A stretch of 34,203 nucleotides of DNA from Methanobacteriota archaeon. Lineage in GTDB: Archaea; Thermoplasmatota; Poseidoniia; Poseidoniales; Poseidoniaceae. The position numbers and the translations under genes are program-made. The stretch spans positions 1 to 34,203 of the forward strand of contig JAACCR010000136.1 in assembly GCA_009937205.1 (NCBI GenBank). Direction: 5' to 3'. Within the stretch, counting starts at the first letter, position 1; every line of letters starts with the position of its first letter. A model generated the notes under the pieces. The model did no database searches. It had not been told where the DNA came from and was given only the letters and a program-made list of their open reading frames with translations. Shown here one piece after another: positions 18,055 through 26,300 of this stretch.

Positions 18055-18531
18055 TCACAAAACATTCTTGATTAATTCATCCAAGTCCTGTGGCCTGCCA
18101 CAATAGTGGCAACGAATGTGTAATGGATCTCTGCTAATCACCTTGAGTCGGTGTGGTAGTGGTTCACGTAAATTGGTAGTAATACAATTAGAGAATGTAC
18201 AACGAACAACATTCAAAACTTCAGTTCCAAGGTTGATCGTCAACTTTTCTGCTACAGAATATGCTCTAATAATAGCAACATGCGCATCTGGTGCAACTAA
18301 AGCAAGGCGGTCTAATTCTGTTTGAGTTAATTCTCGGTCTTCAACCTTGATAATGTCCTTGGCACCCATTTTCTTAGATGGCACGTTCATGACCAAAGAA
18401 ACTGGTACTGATGACTTACCACCTATTCCGAGCATCTCAAGAACTCTGAGTGCTTGACCTGAAGGAATATGATCAATAACAGTACCGTTACGAATTGCAG
18501 TTACACGGCGCATACTATGTTCATTGGCCAT
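18055..18531 (-). CDS. pyrI: Aspartate carbamoyltransferase regulatory subunit
   Basis: The zinc-containing chain that joins PyrB catalytic trimers into a holoenzyme and, in characterised enzymes, binds CTP/ATP as effectors. The 158-aa length is normal. The four zinc cysteines are present as C-x4-C (Cys111, Cys116) and C-x2-C (Cys141, Cys144). The nucleotide-binding N-domain begins RRVTAIRNGTVIDHIPSGQALRVLEML with the expected Asp-His pair. The ATG overlaps the stop of pyrB by one base (TGATG at 18529-18533), so translation is probably coupled. The upstream Met at residue 7 (MRRVTAIR) could be an alternative start. Confidence 0.96.
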   Translation of the reverse strand: MANEHSMRRVTAIRNGTVIDHIPSGQALRVLEMLGIGGKSSVPVSLVMNVPSKKMGAKDIIKVEDRELTQTELDRLALVAPDAHVAIIRAYSVAEKLTINLGTEVLNVVRCTFSNCITTNLREPLPHRLKVISRDPLHIRCHYCGRPQDLDELIKNVL

Positions 18532-19481
18532 CAGAGTGCACCCCCTTCAGATTCAACATCAATAGGAACTGTAATCCCTAGAAGATAGCAAATCAATGCC
18601 ATCCTAGCAACAACTCCATTGAATGCTTGATTGAAATAGCAAGCATGACGGGTTGAATCCACACTTGCGTGTATTTCATCAACTCTTGGCAATGGATGCA
18701 TGATAATCATTTCAGACTTTACATCTGCGAGATTGTCTGCATGTAGTTTGTATGCACCTGCGCAGCGGGCATATTCATCTTCATCGGCAAATCTTTCCTT
18801 CTGAATTCGAGTCATGTATACGACGTCAGCATCGTTGATTGAGCCTAACAAATCCTCAGTCTCAACCACATTTGCACCATGCTCTCTAAGATCTGATACG
18901 ATTTCTGCTGGCATCTTCAATAATTCTGGACTAGCAAATATCAATTCACAACCGAATCTAGTTAATGCGTGTGATAAGGAATGAACTGTTCTTCCATATC
19001 TCAAATCACCTGCTAATACAACCTTCAATCCCTCTAAAGTTCCATGTGCTTGCCTAATAGTAAACAAATCTAGCATTGTTTGGGTAGGATGATGTCCAGC
19101 GCCGTCCCCACCATTCATAATTGGCACATTGGCTGAATCTTGTGCATATTGTGCAGCACCTTGTCGTGGATGTCGCATAGCAATTATGTCAGTATAGCCA
19201 TCGACCATTTGAATGGTATCGAAAAGAGTCTCGCCCTTAACCACGGAGGAGTTTTTTATATCTCCAAGGTTTACTACTTCTCCACCTAAACGCTTCATAG
19301 CGGTCTCAAAGGACATACGAGTCCTGGTGCTCGGTTCAAAAAACAAATTACCCAAAATCCGTCCTTGTAACAGTGGTAAAAAGAGTTCACCTTTAGCCAC
19401 TGGAAGTAATCTTGTAGCATCATCTAAAATATTGATGATCTGTTCATTTGTTAGGTCGTCCATCGTGATGAGTCCCGCCAT
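18531..19481 (-). CDS. pyrB: Aspartate carbamoyltransferase catalytic subunit
   Basis: It makes N-carbamoyl-L-aspartate from carbamoyl phosphate and aspartate, the first committed step of pyrimidine synthesis. At 316 aa it is a standard catalytic chain. The carbamoyl-phosphate motif STRTR lies at 51-55 in FFEPSTRTRMSFE. MRHPRQGAA, NGGDGAGHHPTQTMLDLFTI and the aspartate-loop end MHPLPRVDEI are all present. The start at ATG 19481 (MAGLITMDDL) is chosen because a strong GAGGAGAGG lies just upstream. The frame extends seven more codons to a TTG that would lie on top of that ribosome site. It is the first gene of a pyrB-pyrI operon and is divergent from the membrane/coiled-coil gene at 19556, with 74 bases between. 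Confidence 0.97.
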   Translation of the reverse strand: MAGLITMDDLTNEQIINILDDATRLLPVAKGELFLPLLQGRILGNLFFEPSTRTRMSFETAMKRLGGEVVNLGDIKNSSVVKGETLFDTIQMVDGYTDIIAMRHPRQGAAQYAQDSANVPIMNGGDGAGHHPTQTMLDLFTIRQAHGTLEGLKVVLAGDLRYGRTVHSLSHALTRFGCELIFASPELLKMPAEIVSDLREHGANVVETEDLLGSINDADVVYMTRIQKERFADEDEYARCAGAYKLHADNLADVKSEMIIMHPLPRVDEIHASVDSTRHACYFNQAFNGVVARMALICYLLGITVPIDVESEGGAL

Positions 19482-19488
19482 ATTCTTC

Positions 19489-19497
19489 CCTCTCCTC
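19489..19497 (-). promoter_or_regulatory. pyrB: Strong Shine-Dalgarno of pyrB
   Basis: On the minus strand GAGGAGAGG ends 7 bases before ATG 19481 and fixes that start. Confidence 0.65.
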
Positions 19498-19555
19498 AGC
19501 AAGCCGGCGCGAGTCGGTATTGAACATTGCCACTAAACAAGGCGGGGCGATTGTT

Positions 19556-21343
19556 ATGGCTGATTGCTTACTAGGCAATTCTATGCAAGCATGGGCTGAT
19601 GTCGAAAAGGCGATTCAGGCTGAGAAATTAATGCGCAATAAGAAGATGGATAATCTTGTTAATTTCAGTGCTTTTTCGCTATTGGCTACTGCAATATGGT
19701 TAGCATGGCCGGCACTTAATTCTGCAATTGAAGGAGAAAGTGGAATTGTTTCAGGATTGGGCCTGCCAATCATAATATTGCTATGGGGAGTAATAATTCA
19801 AGATATAGTCGTTGATGACGCTAAAGCACGTTCAAGAGTAGGCGGCGGAGCAAGTATCATTTGGCCAATATTGTTGATGATCGGTGCGTTGAATGTAGAT
19901 TTTACCCTCTCAACTGTGACTTTAGGTAGTCTCCTAGTGATAATAGTAGCATTTTTTTGCTATAAATCAGCCGCGAACACCCTGCAAGGTAACCTCGGAG
20001 TACTTCGCTTTCGTTCTTTGATGACCGGTGTTGGCTGTCTGACATCTTTTTCACTATTTATTGGTAAAATGCCTGAAAGTATGAGTACACATTGGTTTTT
20101 AACAATCTCAATACTATTGATTTCAGTTACTGAAGTAACCTATACCTGGGTAAAAGGTGATGATCAAAAAGAGATTAGGAAAAGGTTTAGAAAATTATTA
20201 GACCAAGTTGAAAATCAATTATTAGAATTGAAAGCAAAGGGTGCAGCTGTAGACCAAGCCAGTAGTTTGGTAACAACTGCGCAAGAGGAAGGACATATTG
20301 ATCCAGTTTATGGAATGAGGCTACTAGATGATGCTCAAGAGGAGATCAAACGTTCAATCTCACTTGCTGGTGATGTTAAAGTCATTATGCAAGATGCAAG
20401 ATCTGCGGTTGATGCTGCAGAGGATATAGCACCTATTGCAAAGCGGCCAAGAAAGTCTTTCAATGCCGGTGTTAGAGAAGTTGAATTGGGTTCATTACGT
20501 GATGGAGAGTTGCTCTTTAGGCAAGCCAAGAAGTCTGCAAATGAGATTATTGAATGGTGGCGTCCTGCTGAAAATGCAATTACTGAAGCCTCACGTCAAT
20601 TAAGTGGGAAAAGTGGAGATGCTGTTGAGCACTTAGTAGAAATGTTGGCTGATGCTAAGAAAAAATTGTCTTCAGAAAAGCCAAAGGAGGCTTTTGCATA
20701 TGCAGTGGTAATTCCTCAGCAATTGGCTGCAGATGGTGATGCACAAGCTAAAGCAGAAAATTCTGTCACTGAAGCAGATAGACAACTAAAGCAAACAGAT
20801 GGATTAGATACTTCTGATATGGAAAAACGATTATCTCAAGCAAAAGAAGAAATGGAAAAAGGCAATGCAAGTCAAGCGATGGGATTAGCAGATGGAGTTG
20901 TAAGGACAATTATTGCTGAACGTGCTGCAATGGATGATGTTCGTAAAGCATTGCGTCAACGCAAGAAATTAAAAAAGCAATTTGAATCGAGAGAGGATAA
21001 AGAAGTATGGCAATCTAAACTTGATGATATTGATGCTGCTGCTGATGAAAAGCAATGGACACATGCTGCTACTCTGCTCGAAAGAATGACCAAAGAACTC
21101 GACAAAGAAGGCCGTGCGAGCGATGATGCGCTGGAATTATATGACTTCGTAATGGATGAATGGAGAATCCTGCGTAATCAATGTGAAGCTGCATTCATCA
21201 AGGTTACTGATGATGACCGTCGTGACTGTGAACAGGCGATTGCTCTTGCAGAAGAAGAACTTGGAGTTGGTAGAATCCCCGAATGTTTGGAACTATTATC
21301 TAAGGCAGATTCTGCAATGGAGAAGTTACGAAGAAGGATCTAA
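19556..21343 (+). CDS. Six-helix membrane protein with long C-terminal helical/coiled-coil domain
   Basis: A 595-aa protein of unknown family. Residues 1-30 are an amphipathic N-terminus. About six hydrophobic helices follow to residue 205 or so, including LLATAIWLAWPAL, PIIILLWGVIIQDIVV, LLVIIVAFFCY and FLTISILLISVTEV. From there to the end the protein is charged and almost wholly helical, with many Glu/Lys/Ala/Gln-rich stretches that look like coiled coils or helical bundles. No cysteine-based or catalytic motif is seen in the soluble part. It probably anchors a long cytoplasmic helical domain to the membrane. ATG 19556 is preferred to the TTG at 19520 that also opens the frame, but no convincing ribosome site supports either. 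It is divergent from pyrB and convergent with ncsA, with 5 bases between. Confidence 0.75.
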   Translation: MADCLLGNSMQAWADVEKAIQAEKLMRNKKMDNLVNFSAFSLLATAIWLAWPALNSAIEGESGIVSGLGLPIIILLWGVIIQDIVVDDAKARSRVGGGASIIWPILLMIGALNVDFTLSTVTLGSLLVIIVAFFCYKSAANTLQGNLGVLRFRSLMTGVGCLTSFSLFIGKMPESMSTHWFLTISILLISVTEVTYTWVKGDDQKEIRKRFRKLLDQVENQLLELKAKGAAVDQASSLVTTAQEEGHIDPVYGMRLLDDAQEEIKRSISLAGDVKVIMQDARSAVDAAEDIAPIAKRPRKSFNAGVREVELGSLRDGELLFRQAKKSANEIIEWWRPAENAITEASRQLSGKSGDAVEHLVEMLADAKKKLSSEKPKEAFAYAVVIPQQLAADGDAQAKAENSVTEADRQLKQTDGLDTSDMEKRLSQAKEEMEKGNASQAMGLADGVVRTIIAERAAMDDVRKALRQRKKLKKQFESREDKEVWQSKLDDIDAAADEKQWTHAATLLERMTKELDKEGRASDDALELYDFVMDEWRILRNQCEAAFIKVTDDDRRDCEQAIALAEEELGVGRIPECLELLSKADSAMEKLRRRI

Positions 21344-21348
21344 ACAAT

Positions 21349-22356
21349 TCATTCTTCTTCACTTCTAAGCAAGTCCCGCATATCACAGGCCTTACATTGT
21401 TCTCCAGAAGTAACATTACCACAAGACGGGCATGCTTTTGCCGGTGCTGGTGGATTCTGTCTTCCGCCTAATTGTTCAATCTCATCACGAAGTCCTTTGA
21501 TTTGGTCTGCCATATGCAACAATGAATGGCGTGTTCCCGGAGTATCTGCTTCCATTTGCGCACTCCCTTCTCTATCGCGCCATCGCGTAGCCCCGTGGGC
21601 TTTTGGTCCTTCTTCATGATGAAGAGGCAACTCTCGGTGGAGAGCATAAAGGTGCACTTCTTGTTCAGGCACCCAACGAAGAGGAACAATTCTAGGTGCT
21701 AACCCTTCAACAAGTGATGCAGCATGAGGCGCTAAGCGAAGAGTTCTCTCCAAATCACCATTGGACAGATTCATCATCACTGTTTGTGCCATATCATCCA
21801 AATTATGGCCGAGTGCAATCACATCAGCACCAACACTCGCAGCCAGGTGATTTATTCCCTGCCTGCGGAAAACACCGCAATATGAACAAGCTAACCTTGG
21901 AGCGCTGCTATCTTTCTTGGCCACCATTGTCAGACGTCGAACGACCTCATCCATTTCATGGAATGACAATTCTGGATATGAAACTCTGATGTATTCAACA
22001 CCAAGTCTGTCACATAACTCTTGAGCACAAATAATCGATGGAGGCCTGTATCCTTCAATTCCTTCATCAACAGTACCTGCCACAATTCGGACATCTGGAT
22101 TTTTTCCAAGTAAGTCAACTAATGAATCAAGCAATACCGCCGAATCTTTACCACCTGAAATAGCCACGAAAATAGTTGTTTTCTTCCCTTTAGGCAATGT
22201 TAATTGTAGTCTTAATTCTTTACTGATCTTCTTACGAACAGATTTTGCTAAATGCTTACTGCAAAGAAGTCTACCCGAATAAGCCTGTTCAACAACCGCA
22301 GGGTGCTCACAAGCATCGCATTGTGGCACGGTAAAGGCTGAACTCTCTACGGTCAT
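21349..22356 (-). CDS. ncsA: NcsA/CTU1/TtuA-family tRNA 2-thiouridine synthetase
   Basis: A PP-loop ATPase family that thiolates U34 (or U54) of tRNA after adenylating the base. From ATG 22356 the chain is 335 aa. It has an N-terminal zinc site (Cys13, Cys16, Cys32, His35), the PP-loop SGGKDS at 67-72, CSYCGVFRR with Cys157 and Cys160, GHNLDD at 183-188 and a C-terminal zinc ribbon (CPSC and CKAC). The third cysteine that holds the [4Fe-4S] cluster in characterised members normally sits in an EECP-like context. Here the matching place reads HEEGPKAHG, with Gly250, so the ligand seems missing. A TTG at 22386 also opens the frame; the ATG was preferred. It lies 35 bases after the cysteine-rich gene on the same strand, which suggests co-transcription. 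Confidence 0.85.
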   Translation of the reverse strand: MTVESSAFTVPQCDACEHPAVVEQAYSGRLLCSKHLAKSVRKKISKELRLQLTLPKGKKTTIFVAISGGKDSAVLLDSLVDLLGKNPDVRIVAGTVDEGIEGYRPPSIICAQELCDRLGVEYIRVSYPELSFHEMDEVVRRLTMVAKKDSSAPRLACSYCGVFRRQGINHLAASVGADVIALGHNLDDMAQTVMMNLSNGDLERTLRLAPHAASLVEGLAPRIVPLRWVPEQEVHLYALHRELPLHHEEGPKAHGATRWRDREGSAQMEADTPGTRHSLLHMADQIKGLRDEIEQLGGRQNPPAPAKACPSCGNVTSGEQCKACDMRDLLRSEEE

Positions 22357-22391
22357 AACACAGGGCGATACTTCGCCTTTTTTCAAGGTAG

Positions 22392-22598
22392 TTACTCATC
22401 TGGGAATGTGTAAGTACATACGTCATTGGTGGTATAGCATCTATCCTCGCAATCTTCACAGACCCACTCATAGTCATGCTTGCATTTGAATCCGTCTTCA
22501 GGGCAACATGGCCCACAAAGACATTCCAACCATCTAGCATTAGCTCCCGCTTCACGAGGAGTTGTGTTACAGTGGATACAGGGTGAGTTTTCGGCCAT
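22392..22598 (-). CDS. Cysteine-rich 68-aa protein, probably metal-binding
   Basis: A small protein with eleven cysteines in 68 residues: 7, 10, 26, 28, 31, 32, 39, 47, 50, 54 and 61, plus His9 and His41. The spacings C-x2-C (7/10, 28/31, 47/50) suggest two zinc knuckles or a cluster site. The ends are acidic (AENSP, TFPDE) and no membrane segment is present. I do not recognise a family. It precedes ncsA by 35 bases on the same strand, so a shared mRNA and a role in tRNA thiolation, metal supply or sulfur handling are possible, but this is from context only. The ATG has no obvious Shine-Dalgarno. It is the first gene leftward from the long non-coding region at 22599-22994. Confidence 0.7.
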   Translation of the reverse strand: MAENSPCIHCNTTPREAGANARWLECLCGPCCPEDGFKCKHDYEWVCEDCEDRCYTTNDVCTYTFPDE

Positions 22599-22720
22599 AC
22601 TGCGCTGTCAATTTTATACTACTTAGTATTTGATAGAAGACTGCGAATATAGTTGATCCATATTAGACGATTCAAGCCAACTACATACACATATTTACAG
22701 CATATTTTCCAATTGCAAAA

Positions 22721-22744
22721 TCAATTTTTCAATTGAAATATAAT
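22721..22744 (+). promoter_or_regulatory. TATA-like box with adjoining dyad for the roadblock locus
   Basis: AAATATAAT at 22736-22744 fits an archaeal TATA box. A perfect dyad TCAATT/AATTGA (arms 22721-22726 and 22731-22736) lies directly upstream and touches it. Transcription would start near 22766-22772, giving a leader of about 225 bases that contains the whole structured segment. Confidence 0.35.
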
Positions 22745-22784
22745 TAGTTGAGTCTAAATTAGTTTTGGAAAAAAGTACTCATCT

Positions 22785-22941
22785 GGGGGATCGGTTTCGA
22801 TCAGAGAGAATAGATTTTATTGGCCTGGTCGCTCCCTGTTTTACGCGGAAAATACTGCATCATATCTGTTCCGCGATTGAATTTCGCTTATTTTGCAGTT
22901 GGAAATTTAATTTGGGTCTGTAAATCCCCCTTTAGGGGGAT
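22785..22941 (+). ncRNA. Candidate structured RNA element or regulatory leader
   Basis: GGGGGAT at 22785-22791 can pair with ATCCCCC at 22924-22930 to close a domain of about 145 bases. Inside it, CGCGGAA (22844-22850) pairs perfectly with TTCCGCG (22869-22875) over an 18-base loop. Competing local helices exist: GATCG/CGATC (22789-22793 with 22798-22802), and the same ATCCCCC with GGGGGAT at 22935-22941 over a TTTA loop. One strand segment with two equal partners is the layout of a switch, or of an RNA followed by a terminator-like stem. No known RNA family was recognised, and pairing was judged by eye without energy calculation. Confidence 0.4.
22924..22941. repeat. Perfect GC-rich hairpin before the roadblock gene
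   Basis: ATCCCCC (22924-22930), loop TTTA, GGGGGAT (22935-22941). The hairpin is 53 bases before the ATG at 22995 and is not followed by a T-tract on either strand, so an intrinsic terminator is unlikely. Confidence 0.6.
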
Positions 22942-22994
22942 GGAAACGCAAAGGTTCTTGAAGGCTACAACGCTGACAACGAAATTGAGCATAC

Positions 22995-23336
22995 ATGCTA
23001 CAACGAGTTCTTGCCGGTTTACTTCGAATTGAAGGGGTTGATCAGGCTATGTTAATTGATGATAATGGCCGCTTGTTGGCCAGTGTTGGAAATGAAGGTA
23101 TATTGCCACCTTTGGACAAGGCGATTAAGATTACAACTGCTGCATTGGAGTGCGCATACGCTACTGAAATTGGCGATGTGTTTGAAATTTGGTGCGAGGG
23201 GAATGAGAGAATGATGATAGACATCGCATCTCCGAACCGCATAGTAGTGCTAAGTGGAGAGGGTGGCCGTCTTGCTAGATGGCGCCATGCTTTGGACCGA
23301 GACCGTCGCATCATCGCGACAACACAAATGAGTTGA
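22995..23336 (+). CDS. Roadblock/LC7-domain protein
   Basis: A 113-aa protein that is nearly all one roadblock/LC7 fold. It has an N-terminal helix (LQRVLAGLLRIEGV), a strand-turn with QAMLIDDNGRLLAS, a middle helix (LDKAIKITTAALECAYA), two central strands (VFEIWCEGNERMMIDI, RIVVLSGEG) and a closing basic helix. In bacteria and eukaryotes such proteins dimerise and regulate small Ras-like GTPases such as MglA. No GTPase gene is in the window. The start has no Shine-Dalgarno and no TATA at leaderless distance, which fits a longer structured leader. The next gene begins 5 bases after this stop on the same strand, so the two are almost certainly one operon and probably work together. Confidence 0.75.
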   Translation: MLQRVLAGLLRIEGVDQAMLIDDNGRLLASVGNEGILPPLDKAIKITTAALECAYATEIGDVFEIWCEGNERMMIDIASPNRIVVLSGEGGRLARWRHALDRDRRIIATTQMS

Positions 23337-23341
23337 TACCT

Positions 23342-26300
23342 ATGTTTGACCTACCAATTGGAAAGCCTATCAAAGAAAAAATATCTGTTGAAGCAGGTTC
23401 TATACAGCCATTTGATCATGGAATTATTACCACATGGCTGGGAAGAAGGAAAACTCCTTCCGGCCATCGTTTAATTCGTGCTGGAAGAGTTGTTGCATGG
23501 ATTTGTGAAAACGAAACTGGAAAGTACCTACTCGCTGGTAGTGAGGCAAAAAATAGACTGGAGGAAATAGAAAGCTCTGGCGCTAGATTAGAAGCAAGCC
23601 AATATTCCATGGCAGGATTGGGTTGCGTCGCAGAAATAATTCCTGAATCATTTGAATTCAATGCAGATCGCCAGGGATTGATTCCTCGCGGAAATGCTGT
23701 TGAACGACTACTATCACGTGACCTTTCATCCGTTCTGCGTATAATTTGCGAAAATGTCACGGTTCGAGGCGCTATTGCAGTTGATGCTGGTATGTTGATA
23801 GATAGTGTTGGCGAATTACCTGGGGAAGCAGAGGATCTTGCAGCTCAAGTTGGAACTGCAATAGATGCTAGGAGTTCATTATCCAATAATCTAGGCTTAA
23901 CCAATCAAGGACACTGGACTCTTCACACCGCCGATGGCGCTCTATTACTTGCCCAAACTGGTGAAATTGCAATAGCTGTTTGGACTGAGTCAAATTCTGA
24001 CCATTCAAGGATAATTACTGCTGCTTCTGCTGCTCTTGATGGAGAGATAGGAAGCACTGGCGCTTTGGGTGCTGAATTACCAGACGGTTTCGTAATGCGT
24101 GAAGGAAAGGGAGGCCCGGGTGCGATTATTTCAATGCTTGAAGCGGCGATAAGTGAACAAGTGACTGGTCATATCAAATCGGGGATTACCGAAAATACTG
24201 CTGTGTCCCTTGTACTAAGCAAGGGCATACCTGTGACAATTTCTGCACCAAATAATGTTTCTTTTGAAGAAGCAATATTGAATTTAACTGATTCCAAGAG
24301 AATCCTCAAACTTCACCGACTACCAACAGGAACAATCGTATCAAAGGAAAGTGGAAATCTTAGTGACTTTACTCTCGCAGACTTTAGAGATTTACTCGCT
24401 ACAATCCGAACCCGTTCGGAATCAAGAAAAGAGACTTTGACACAAAAAATCAATCTGTTAATGGGATTCGAAATAGGTGTAGAAGCATTGCGGAAGGCGA
24501 GAGCACATGCAAAGTTCAAGACGACTCTTGATCACACTTCACAAGGCCTCCCTGAGGTTGAAGCAGAACCCGCTCCAGCTGTAGATGCTGGACTGAGAAG
24601 AAGATTAGAGGCCGCTGAACTTGAAATTGATAATTTAACTAAGGGTAATGCTTCACTAAATGCTAAATTAAATGACGCTCAAACTGCAAAAACTGCTGCT
24701 CAAAGTCTTGCTCGCCATGCTACCGAAAGTAGTGGTGAGCAAACATCTGCTTTGGAATCTGCAAACTCTTCTCTAAATTCTATGCAAGTAGATTTGGCTC
24801 AGGCCGTATCCAAGAGTGAGGATGCAGAATCAAGAGCGCTTCGTTTGGTAAAAAGAGTAAATGAATTAGAGCATCAAGTTAGTGAAAGAGCAAGTCAGTT
24901 AGCTAAAGCACTAGGAGATTCAAAATCTAGCGAGGCTCTTAGAGATGCAATTCAAGATATGGCTCTAAAAGAGGCGGAATTAAATTCTTCATTGGATGAA
25001 GGTAGTGAAAGGTTGTCCACAATCCGTCAGCAATCTGATGATGATGAAAGGCGCCTTAGAGTATTGCAAGAGCAAGTTGAGACTACGCGTGAACGTCATG
25101 CAAGGGCTCAGGCTGAATTGATGCAACTAGAAGAGAGGATTCATGTTGCAAATACAAGCCTTGATGAAATTGATTCTGAAACGAAGGCCAGTAGACGCAG
25201 AGCTGAAGAAAATAGAAACCGTCTCGCTCAAGATGAGGCAAGACATAGTCAAGTGCAAGCAGAATTACGAGAATTGATGGATGAACGACGCCAAGTATTG
25301 CGAGAACTAGGTGATATCGGAGGTCGCAAAGGCCAGAGTGAAGCGGAATTATTGTCATTAATAGATAAGGCTGAAGATTTGAGTCAAGCACACGAAGAAG
25401 CATTACTGGACATCCAGGAAGCGGAAAGAATTCGTGCTAGACTCGCTGACGAACCACTGGCTCAAGCATTATTGGATGATGCTTCAACCTTTGAAGGTCT
25501 AGGACCTGTACTTTCACGACTTGAAACTGCACGTGGACTCGGATATTCTGTTACATTACTGGATAGGGCGGTAGAACGTGCACTACAAGTAATTCAGTCA
25601 ACAGTTGACCATGTAGCAACTACTCCTAGACATTTACTTTCAAATGAAGTAATGTCATTGCTTGAAAGACAAGTTCCACAAACCGCTGGAGCAGTAAGGG
25701 GATTAGCACGTTGGTCAGTACAGCAGAGATTAGAACATCAATTAGGAGATACAGTTGGCCATCTAATTGTTGATTTAGAAAATTTACTAGAAGATTTCGA
25801 CCGTTCTATTACAATGCTGCGACGTCTACGTAATGTCCTTGAACAATTAGCAAAACTTGGCGCACCTGTGGATGAAATCGAAGCATTGTTAGCAAATTGT
25901 AATCGTCCTGAAGCATTACCAAGTATTGCAAAGGCAACTCATAAATTGATTCGTGTCGCATTAGATGATATTTACTTGGAGGCTGATCAAAGAGACGCTG
26001 GTGAATCAATAGCATTAGAAGAAACTGCAAGAGTTCTTGAGGAGTTAATCACTCAACTTGATGCCAGTGGTTTAGCCGATGGCACACCTAATGGCATTAT
26101 GTGGGAATTCCAAAGAGATGGATTATTACCTTATGAGAGAAATACTATGCCTGCTGCACAGCGTCTTGATGTCAATGATGAAATGATTTCTCATATGGAG
26201 CCATCATTAGCAGGAGAGGTTCCAGTCTCATTGGATAAAGCAGTAAGTGATGATGCTTCTGAGGCTTCGGAAGAAGATGATGAAGATGGATGGCAACAAA

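Larger units (their letters stand above)
22599..22994. other. Longest non-coding stretch: divergent promoter region plus structured leader
   Basis: This 396-base gap separates the divergent cysteine-rich gene and the roadblock gene. The left part (22599-22780) is very AT-rich and holds a TATA-like box for rightward transcription. The right part (22785-22941) is richer in G+C and carries several perfect inverted repeats, described separately. GCTACAACG occurs twice, at 22964-22972 and across the roadblock start at 22997-23005. No tRNA, SRP RNA or RNase P RNA signature was recognised. An ORF that opens in the right part has no protein-like character. Confidence 0.6.

Noticed and set aside
22307-22555. 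82-aa minus-strand ORF overlapping the cysteine-rich gene
   Set aside because: Out of frame with both neighbouring genes that have strong protein character; it is a shadow.
22785-22802. tRNA T-arm-like sequence (GGTTTCGATC)
   Set aside because: No acceptor, D or anticodon arms could be placed around it, and the loop is not the standard TTCRANNC.
22924-22941. Intrinsic terminator
   Set aside because: The stem is GC-rich but has no T-tract on either strand, and it lies just upstream of a gene rather than after one.
22820-23032. 70-aa ORF in the long non-coding region
   Set aside because: It overlaps the roadblock start out of frame, crosses the predicted RNA helices, and has no coherent protein pattern.
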